A stretch of DNA of 64,000 nt from Streptomyces sp. NBC_00620. Lineage in GTDB: Bacteria > Actinomycetota > Actinomycetes > Streptomycetales > Streptomycetaceae. Of the stretch, positions 43,629 through 51,500 are shown piece after piece. Numbering within the stretch: the first letter of the stretch is position 1; the number at the start of each line of letters is the position of its first letter. Location: contig NZ_JAPENY010000002.1 in the NCBI RefSeq assembly GCF_026341825.1, positions 1,240,001 to 1,304,000 of the forward strand, written 5' to 3'. The notes beneath the pieces were generated by a model. That model was given only the letters and a program-made list of their open reading frames with translations, searched no databases and had not been told where the DNA came from. The translations under genes and the position numbers were made by a program.

Positions 43629-44944
43629 AGGAGTTCCTTCCCACGGGTCTCGGGGAGTCCGATCAGCGCCACGGCCGCGAGGGCGTAGCCGATCGCACCG
43701 AAGACCAGCGCCCCGCCCACGCCCCAACTGTCGGCGAGGAAGCCGACGGTGGTGGGGAAGGCGGCGCCCACGGCACGTCCGGTGTTGTACGTGAAGCCCT
43801 GCCCCGTGCCGCGCACCGCCGTCGGGTACAGCTCGCTGAGGAAGGAGCCGAAGCCGCTGAAGATGGCCGACATGCAGAAGCCGAGCGGGAAACCGAGCAC
43901 CAGGAGAAGGGTGTTGGCGCCGCTCGGGATGTTGGCGTACGCGAGGATGCACAGCGCCGAGAGGATCGCGAAGAGCAGGATGTTGCGCTTGCGGCCCAGT
44001 TTGTCGGTGAGATAGCCGCCGGTGAGATAGCCGAGGAAGGCTCCGGAGATCAGGAACGTGAGGTAGCCGCCGGTGCCCACGACGGACAGACCGCGCTCCG
44101 TTTTGAGATAGGTGGGCACCCAGGTGGCCAGCGTGTAGTAGCCGCCCTGGACACCGGTGGACAGCAGGACCGCGAAGAACGTGGTGCGCAGGAGACCGGG
44201 GCCGTCGGCCGTGGCGGGCTTGAAGATCGCCGCGAACGAGCCCTTCTTGGCGCTCTTCTCACGTACGGCGGCCGCTTTCGGAGCGTCTTCCACCCGGCGC
44301 CGCACCCAGACGACGAGCAGCGCGGGCAGCGCGCCGGTCCAGAACATCACGCGCCAGGCGAGGTCGTCGTCGAGGAACTGGAAGACCACCGTGTAGACGA
44401 TCACGGCCAGTCCCCAGCCGACGGCCCAGGAACTCTGGACCGCACCGAGCGTGCGGCCGCGGTGCTTGGGGCTCGCGTACTCGGCGACCAGGATCGCGCC
44501 GACCGCCCACTCACCGCCGAAACCGAGCCCCTGAAGGGCGCGGAAAACCAGCAGAGTCTCGTAGTTGGGCGCGAAACCGCAGGCCACGGTGAACACCGCG
44601 TACGTGATCACGGTGATCATCAGGGCCTTGACGCGCCCGATCCGGTCCGCGACCACACCCGCTATCGCGCCGCCGACCGCCGATACGACCAGCGTGACGG
44701 TGGTGAACAGGCCGGTCTGGCCGCTGTCCAGGCCGAAGTACGCCGCCAGCGCGACCATGCTCAGCGGCAGTGTGAAGTAGTCGTACGAGTCGAGGCCGTA
44801 GCCGCCGAACGCGCCGGCGAAGGCGCGTCGGCCGCGCGGACCGAGAGCGTGCAGCCAGGCGAACGGGCCGTCCTGGGGAGTGGGTTCAGCCGCGTCGGGG
44901 CGGTCTTCGGCGGTCAGGGCCTGGGGTGGAGGGGTCGTGCTCAT
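43625..44944 (-). CDS. MFS transporter of the aromatic/organic acid:proton symporter type
   Basis: 439 residues from ATG 44944. Twelve helices; the sugar-porter/AAHS-like loop GVVADRIGRVKALMITVI and GLGFGGEWAVGAILVAEY are seen, with the C-terminal half starting near GSFAAIFKP. It heads the 5-oxoprolinase operon, so uptake of 5-oxoproline or a related acid is likely. A perfect 17-bp palindrome lies upstream (45068-45084). Confidence 0.9.
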   Translation of the reverse strand: MSTTPPPQALTAEDRPDAAEPTPQDGPFAWLHALGPRGRRAFAGAFGGYGLDSYDYFTLPLSMVALAAYFGLDSGQTGLFTTVTLVVSAVGGAIAGVVADRIGRVKALMITVITYAVFTVACGFAPNYETLLVFRALQGLGFGGEWAVGAILVAEYASPKHRGRTLGAVQSSWAVGWGLAVIVYTVVFQFLDDDLAWRVMFWTGALPALLVVWVRRRVEDAPKAAAVREKSAKKGSFAAIFKPATADGPGLLRTTFFAVLLSTGVQGGYYTLATWVPTYLKTERGLSVVGTGGYLTFLISGAFLGYLTGGYLTDKLGRKRNILLFAILSALCILAYANIPSGANTLLLVLGFPLGFCMSAIFSGFGSFLSELYPTAVRGTGQGFTYNTGRAVGAAFPTTVGFLADSWGVGGALVFGAIGYALAAVALIGLPETRGKELL

Positions 44945-45067
44945 GGGCACCTCGCAGTGAGGGACGGAGGGTGCTTGGACTGAGCCGTGCCGTGCGGGAA
45001 GTGCGCGGCGCCTTGGTTCGCGGCCGTTTTCGAGGCCCTGCGATTGACGCCTGACCGACAAGGTAGA

Positions 45068-45084
45068 GGATCGTTGAACGATCC
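45068..45084. promoter_or_regulatory. Perfect 17-bp palindrome, candidate GntR/FCD operator
   Basis: GGATCGTT-G-AACGATCC, perfect 8+1+8, in the 189-bp gap between the divergent MFS-pxp operon and the GntR/FCD regulator. FCD regulators usually bind such short palindromes. Confidence 0.65.
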
Positions 45085-45133
45085 CTCAATACCCATGTTG
45101 TTTCGTTCTTGTATCTGCGATTGAATTCCGGGC

Positions 45134-45838
45134 ATGGCAGAGCTGACGGGACTGGCCGACGATCGCGCCCTGCTGGGCCGCACCAGCACCGCCGAGCGGG
45201 TCTCGGACATCCTCAGGAGCCGTATCGCGGAGGGGTACTTCCCGCCCGGCACACGGCTGTCCGAGGACAGCATCGGCGGGGCGCTCGGCGTCTCGCGCAA
45301 CACGCTGCGCGAGGCGTTCCGGCTGCTCACGCACGAGCGGCTGCTCGTCCACGAGCTCAATCGCGGGGTCTTCGTGCGGGTCCTGACCGTCGAGGACGTC
45401 GAGGACATCTACCGCACACGCTCCCTCGTCGAGTGCGCCGTGGTCCGGGGTCTCGGTGAGCCGCCGTACGCCGTGGACGGCCTCGCGACGGCTGTGGCGA
45501 ACGGACGGCGGTCGGCGGGCGAAGGCGACTGGACGGGCGTCTCGACAGCCAACATCCACTTCCACCGGGAGCTCGTCGCGCTCGCCGGGAGCGCCCGCAC
45601 CGACGAGCTGATGCGCAGCGTCTTCGCCGAACTGCGCCTCGCGTTCCACGTGGTGGACGACCCGCGGCGGCTGCACGAGCCGTACCTCGCGCGCAACCGC
45701 GAGATCCTCCAGACCCTCCAGAAGGGCGACCGGGACGGGGCCGAGCGGCTGCTCGCGGTCTATCTCGACGACTCGCTCAAGGGACTTGTGGCCGTGTACG
45801 GGCGGCGGGTGGCCGACGGGGCGCAGGGGACCGGCTGA
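45134..45838 (+). CDS. GntR family regulator, FadR/FCD subtype
   Basis: 234 residues from ATG 45134. The N-terminal winged helix has SDILRSRIAEGYFPPGTRLS and LGVSRNTLREAFRLL. The C-terminal FCD domain carries metal-binding histidines (STANIHFHRELVALAG and the ARNREIL region). FCD domains bind small carboxylic acids. Being divergent from the 5-oxoprolinase operon, it is probably its repressor with oxoproline or glutamate-like ligand. Confidence 0.92.
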   Translation: MAELTGLADDRALLGRTSTAERVSDILRSRIAEGYFPPGTRLSEDSIGGALGVSRNTLREAFRLLTHERLLVHELNRGVFVRVLTVEDVEDIYRTRSLVECAVVRGLGEPPYAVDGLATAVANGRRSAGEGDWTGVSTANIHFHRELVALAGSARTDELMRSVFAELRLAFHVVDDPRRLHEPYLARNREILQTLQKGDRDGAERLLAVYLDDSLKGLVAVYGRRVADGAQGTG

Positions 45839-45931
45839 GCAGCAGGAGGGCGAGCGTGGCGGCCGCTGTGACGGGCGGTCGCTTCTGCGTCGTTTCGACC
45901 GTTGTCAGACCGAGGACCTAGTCTGTGCACC

Positions 45932-47458
45932 GTGACTTCGCCTGCATCGACGGACCGTGTTCCGCCCCAGCTCAGCGCGGGGCCGCGCCCCGCACCGGGC
46001 CCGGCCGCCGACGAGGGTCTGGCGCGGCGGCTGCGCGCGCTCGCCTGCACCGCGCCGCTGCACGACCTCGACGTACGCAAGGCGAATCTCGCGGGTGAGT
46101 ACTCGGTCTACGGGATGGCGGAGGTGGCCCTCGCCGCCATCGACCTCGTCACACTGAACATGGACTTCGACACGGGCGCCGACCACGACCAGATAGTGGC
46201 CCGCCTCATCCCGCGCATCGCCGCCCAGGCCCCGCAGCGGCCCGTCGCCGAGCACGAGCGCGTGGCCCGCTGGGTCCTGGAGAACCTGATCAACGTCGGC
46301 AGCGTCGACCGCGGCTTCCGGGCCGTATACGGCACGTTCGCACCCGACGGCTCCTATGTACGCCGCGACTACGACTTCAAGCTGATCGAGGAGGTGCCCG
46401 GATACGGAGGGAGTGTGTATCTCCGTACGACGGATGAAGCGGTCAATGTGCTCGTCGGCGCCCTCGATACCGACGTCACCAGTGCGCAGATCGCCGCCGA
46501 GGTCAAGCTCGAGGTGCTGATCAGCCGCGGCCGGCTCGCCGACGCGCAGCTGGCCGCGGAGCAGGCCAGGTACCGGACCGTGCAGTTCGCCGAGACGCTG
46601 CGCAAGGCTCTGGACGCGACCCGCCGCAATGTGCGGGCCGTGGACTGGCTCGAGGCCGTGCCCGACATGATCGCGGAAGCCCTCGACCACGTCGCCGACC
46701 GGTACCGCCACGAGAACGCGATCCTCACCAACATCCGCAAGGCCCGCGACGAGTCCGAGGACCCCGAGCAGAAACGCCGTGCGGCCGAGCTGGTCGACAT
46801 CGTCAAGGACTGCATCCGCAGGCACACGCAGCTGCAGTCCCGGCTCCTGGAGGCCGGACCGCTGTTCCGTGCCGAGCAGGACCGGCAGGCCTTCGCCACA
46901 CCCATGACGACTTCGGGGATCGATCTCTACGGGCACCTCGTCGCCCCCCTGCTGCCGCTGCCCGTGGAGCAGGCGCTGCGGGTGACGGACGCGTTCTTCG
47001 CCCGCGGGACGGGGCTGCGCACGCCGGTGTCGGTACGGGTCGGGGACCTTGTCGACATACTGCTGGCGCCTCCCATGGAGCGGGAGCATCTGGGTGCGGA
47101 GATGCCTGAGCCGGATCTGATCGCCACGCCCGACGACAGTCGGTTCAGCGAGGAGCAGCTCGCCAGTGCCATGGAGTTGCTCGACCTGCCCGCGGATGCG
47201 CCGCGGCGGTTGTCCGGGCTGCTTGCGGACGCGCGTCGGCGGGACCCTGAACTGCCTTACCTCGTCGCCCTGTTGGCTGTGCACGCCGCGAGTCCGCCCG
47301 TCGGCACGGCTTACCGGCAGGGTGAGCAGAAGCTGCTGTTCGCCGTGGACGACGGGACGGAGCTGGACGATCCGGAGTTCGGTGGGGCCGATCTCATCGT
47401 AGGCATGGCTCTGTTGGACGCGGTGGGGATGGCAGCCGGTAGATCGGAGGCGGCGTGA
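45932..47458 (+). CDS. Kleisin-like subunit of an SMC complex (JetA/MukF-like)
   Basis: 508 residues from GTG 45932; an in-frame TTG at 45902 is less likely. No exact family is recognised. The N-terminal part (about 25-140) looks winged-helix-like. The middle is helical with a long predicted coiled-coil (about 200-330, with KARDESEDPEQKRRAAELVD). A C-terminal segment resembles a second wHTH. This order, together with the two downstream genes, matches the kleisin of MukBEF/Wadjet-type condensins. The call rests on architecture and context, not on a conserved motif. Confidence 0.6.
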   Translation: MTSPASTDRVPPQLSAGPRPAPGPAADEGLARRLRALACTAPLHDLDVRKANLAGEYSVYGMAEVALAAIDLVTLNMDFDTGADHDQIVARLIPRIAAQAPQRPVAEHERVARWVLENLINVGSVDRGFRAVYGTFAPDGSYVRRDYDFKLIEEVPGYGGSVYLRTTDEAVNVLVGALDTDVTSAQIAAEVKLEVLISRGRLADAQLAAEQARYRTVQFAETLRKALDATRRNVRAVDWLEAVPDMIAEALDHVADRYRHENAILTNIRKARDESEDPEQKRRAAELVDIVKDCIRRHTQLQSRLLEAGPLFRAEQDRQAFATPMTTSGIDLYGHLVAPLLPLPVEQALRVTDAFFARGTGLRTPVSVRVGDLVDILLAPPMEREHLGAEMPEPDLIATPDDSRFSEEQLASAMELLDLPADAPRRLSGLLADARRRDPELPYLVALLAVHAASPPVGTAYRQGEQKLLFAVDDGTELDDPEFGGADLIVGMALLDAVGMAAGRSEAA

Positions 47459-47478
47459 TCTGTGGGTCGTTCTTTGAC

Positions 47479-47545
47479 TGCGGACCGGTCGTGGCTGGTC
47501 GCGCCCACGCGGCGGAGCCGCATATGTCACAGCCCCGCGCCCCTT
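47479..47545 (+). repeat. Repeat family B copy in the kleisin-KITE gap
   Basis: CTGCGGACCGGTCGTGGCTG starts 20 bases after the kleisin-like stop and runs to CCCCGCGCCCC. A near-identical start occurs at 53436, and the hairpin end at 10085-10126. It is an intergenic repeat at a transcript 3' end. Confidence 0.7.
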
Positions 47546-47591
47546 ACGTACCTGCCCTCGCCCTCGTTTGTCAGACCAAGGAGTTTCACCC

Positions 47592-48470
47592 GTGACCGAG
47601 CACGTCGAGTGGAGTGAGCCGGAGGCCGTTGCCGTACCGGCCAACGCGCCCATCACGCCCGCCGACGCCGCCGATGCCGCGCGGCTCGTTGCCTTTGGGC
47701 TGCAGCCCAAGCTTCAGCCCGCGCGCGACCAGGAGTACGCGGAGCTGCTGCGGCGGTACCGCGAGGATCCGCCGTTCGCGCGGCTCGCGGACGCCGTGGC
47801 CGCCGGGCTCGGGCTGGTCGTCCTGGAGGTGTCCGCGCGCGCGGGGATGGCCGTGACCGCCGCCGAGGACTCGGTGTTCGCCGTGCGTATGGGCGACTAC
47901 GCGCGCCGGGCGTCGGCCGACTCGGGGGACCGGTTCCTGCACGGGCTCGCGCATCTCGCCGTCGCCGCCATGGCGTTTCCCCGTCCCGAGGACCTCGCGG
48001 ACGACGGGTACATCGGGCGTGTCTCGGTCAACGGAGCCGACGCGTTCGTACGGCAGGCCTGCCGGCGTCTGGAGGAGCGGGCCGAGGAGGAGGGCCGCAA
48101 CACCGACCCGGCGACGGAATCGCCGGGCCTGGAGGCGGCCTGGCGGATCTGGGCGCGGCGCAGCTCCACCGGGGCCACCAAGGACGCGCGAAGACTCGCA
48201 GGTTCCACCACCGGGATCGTCGGCAAGGCCGTCGCCTTCCTCACCGACTCCGGGTTTCTGCAGCGCACCGGGGACGACTCCGGTGGGACGTACCGGACGA
48301 CGGCCCGCTATCAGCTCCAGGTCCGTGACATGGCTGGCAGTGCCGCGATGGCCGAGCTCCTTGAGCTGGGCATCGTCCCGGTGACCGACGGCACCGCGAG
48401 TCTGCTGCCCGCCGAGGACACCGACGACGTGGAGCTGGCCGCCGGCGCCGGACTCCCGTTCCACTCCTGA
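47592..48470 (+). CDS. KITE-like winged-helix subunit of an SMC complex (JetB/MukE-like)
   Basis: 292 residues from GTG 47592, 9 bases after AAGGAG. It is mostly helical with two putative winged helices: one near 75-140 and one at about 195-260 (STTGIVGKAVAFLTDSGFLQ, then TYRTTARYQLQVRDMA). No catalytic motif. Position between a kleisin-like and an SMC-like gene fits the KITE partner (MukE/JetB). The 59-base gap to the SMC gene and same strand imply one operon. Confidence 0.6.
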   Translation: MTEHVEWSEPEAVAVPANAPITPADAADAARLVAFGLQPKLQPARDQEYAELLRRYREDPPFARLADAVAAGLGLVVLEVSARAGMAVTAAEDSVFAVRMGDYARRASADSGDRFLHGLAHLAVAAMAFPRPEDLADDGYIGRVSVNGADAFVRQACRRLEERAEEEGRNTDPATESPGLEAAWRIWARRSSTGATKDARRLAGSTTGIVGKAVAFLTDSGFLQRTGDDSGGTYRTTARYQLQVRDMAGSAAMAELLELGIVPVTDGTASLLPAEDTDDVELAAGAGLPFHS

Positions 48471-48529
48471 CCCGCCGATCAGCCGACCGACCGCCTCAAC
48501 TCCTTTCACGACTACGAGAGTCCGCCGCC

Positions 48530-51500
48530 ATGTACGAGCTGTCCCGGGTCCGCCTCTACTCCATCGGGCCTGCCGGTGCGCGCTACGCCGACACCGTGCT
48601 CGACCTGCGCGGAGTGGGTCAGCCGGTGCCCGACCCCGCGCCCACCCAGGCGGAGTTCTTCGCGGAGGAGCCCGTCGGGCCGCCGCGTCGCCCGGCGCCC
48701 GCGGGCGTGCTCTTCCTGGAGAACGGCGGCGGCAAGTCGGTGCTGCTCAAGCTGATCTTCTCGGTGATGCTGCCGGGCCACCGGAACACGCTGGGCGGCG
48801 CGAGTTCCGGTGTGCTGCGCAAGTTCCTGCTCGCCGACGACTGCGGGCATGTGGCGCTGGAGTGGCAGCACACGCTGACCGGCGAGTGTGTCGTCGTCGG
48901 CAAGGTGAGTGAGTGGCGGGGGCGGCAGGTCTCCAACGACCCGCGGAAGTTCGCCGAGGCCTGGTACTCGTTCCGGCCCGGTCCTGGACTGAGCCTGGAC
49001 AATCTGCCGGTCGCCGAGGCCACCGCCGTACGGCTGCCCGTGGAAGGCGCGTCCGGGGCGCAGGGGCGACGGCGCACCATGAAGGGCTTCCGGGACGCGA
49101 TCACCGAGGCGGGCAAGGCGTACCCGCATCTCGAAGTGCACTGGGAGGAGATCCACGACCGCTGGAACGAACACCTCGGCGACCTGGGCCTGGACCCCGA
49201 ACTCTTCCGCTACCAGCGGGAGATGAACGCCGACGAGGGTGAGGCCGCCGGTCTCTTCGCGGTGAAGAAGGACTCCGACTTCACCGACCTGCTGCTGCGC
49301 GCGGTCACCGACACCCGGGACACCGACGGGCTCGCCGACCTGGTCGGCGGTTTCGGCAACAAGCTCGGCCGGCGTGCCGAGCTCATCGCCGAGCGGGACT
49401 TCACGGCCGGGTCCGCGGACCTGCTCGGGCGGATCGTCGAAGCCGCCGGGGCACGGGCACGCGCACGTGACATCCACGCGGGCGCCGAGCGGCGTACGCG
49501 GACACTGGCCAGGCGCCTGTCCGCGCGAGCCGTGCGGGAGCGGGGCCGGGCCGGCGAACTGGCCCAGCGGGTCACCGGCGCCGCGCACACCGTCACCGAG
49601 GCCGAGAGCACTCGCTCCACGAGCGCGCTGATCGCGGCCGAACTCGCCTACCGACATGCCTCGTTGGCGCTCGCCGGAGCCGAGAAAGCCGCAGCCGCGC
49701 AGAAGCGTGAGCTGGCCGACGCGCGCACCCTGCACTCCGCTTGGCAGGCTGCCGAGGCCGTACTGCGGCACCGCTCCGCCGCCGACCGTTCCTCACGCGT
49801 GGCCGCCGCGATTCGCGAGGCCGAGCGGGACGCCGCGCCGGCGCTCGCCGCGCGGGCCAAGGCCGCCGTCGATCTCGTACGGGCCCTGCACCGCGCCGCC
49901 GACGGTGCCGAGGCGCTCGCCAACGAGGAGGAGGAGCGGTCCGCCGGGCTCCAGGACGTCGGCGAGACGTCTCACTCGGACGCGACCGCTGCCGCCACCG
50001 CCGCGCAGCGCGCCCGAAGTGAGGTCGGGCATCTGCGGCAGCGCCTGAGCGAGGTCGAGCAGGAGACCGCCGAAGCGGTGCGGGCCGGCTGGCTCGACGA
50101 CAGCGCCCCCGACGCCGACCCGGCGCGGGCCGCGCTCGCCGCGAGCGACGCCGAGAAGACGGCCGTCTCGGCCTGGGACACCGCCCGGGAGGCCTCCCGG
50201 CGCGCCTCCGAGCACGCCCGCGAGGCGGCTTCCGTGGCGTCCCGCGCGGAGCTGACGGCTGCCCGCGCCGCGGACGCGGCGACGGCGGCCGAGCGGTCGT
50301 ACGAGGGCGAGCGGGGCACCGCGGAGGGGCTGGCGGGGGAGGAGCGGCTGGCGGAGTTGCTGAGCCTGCCGGGTGCCTCCGGCAGGGGGCGCGGTGGAGT
50401 GCCGGTTCCCCGGGCCGGGGCGGAGGGATCCCCGGGCAATGTGTCCGATGGGGTCGGCGACGACAGTCAGGGCGGTGCCCGCGCGGCCCGTGTTCGTCCC
50501 GGCGCGGGTGACGGCGCCGATGAGGGCGAGGCCGGGCTCGGCGCCTCTGACGGGCGCGGCAAGCAAGGGGGTGCGGCGGTGGCCCGCTCTGGCCGGGGTG
50601 CCGGTGGAGCGGGCGGGGCCAACGGGGCAGGCGCGGTCAGCGGGTCGGCAGAGTCCGGGGCGGTGGGCAGGGCTCACACCGAGACCTGGGCGACCGCCGA
50701 AGGCCCCTTCGCCCCCGAGCAGTTGGACCATTTCGCCGACGAACTGCGTGAACTGCTCGACGACGGTGTCGCCTCCGCCGAGCGTCAGCTGTTCGACCTG
50801 CGGACCGCCGCGGCCGACGACGCGCGGATCCTCGGGGCGCTCGGCGACGGGGGTCTGCTGCCGCCCGGCCCGGACGTGCTCGCCACCGTCGAGTTCCTCG
50901 GAGAGCACGGGATCCCCGCGCTGCCCGGCTGGCGCTACCTCGCACAGGCCGTCGACCCCGTCGACCACGCGCGCGTGCTGGCTGCCAGGCCGGAGCTGGT
51001 CGACGGCGTGATCATCACCGACCCGGACACGCACGCACGGGCGCGCGAGGCGCTCAATGACGCCGCGCTGCTGCCGAGGTCCGCCGTCGCCGTCGGTACC
51101 GCCGCCGCGCTGCTCGCCCCGACTCCGGCGCCCGGCGCGGGAGACGGTGACGTCTTCCTCGTACCGCCGAACCCGGCCATGCACGACGAGCACGCCGCCG
51201 ACGAGGAGCGACAGGCGCTGCGCACGCGCGCGACACAGCGGGACGAGGAGATCCGGGCACTGGCAGGGCGGCTCGCCAAGGACCGTGAACTGGCGGCGCG
51301 GCTCGCGTCCTGGCGCACCGGCTGTCCCGCGGGGCGGCTCGTCGAGCTCGCCGCGGCGGCACGGGACGCGCGCGCGTTCGCCGAGGAGGCCGAGGCCGAG
51401 CTGGCCGAGGCGCGCACCGTGCGGGCCGAGGCCGACGAGGCAGCGGCCGAGGCGACCCTCGTACGGGACGATCGGCAGGAGGCCGCGCAGCGGGCGCGGC

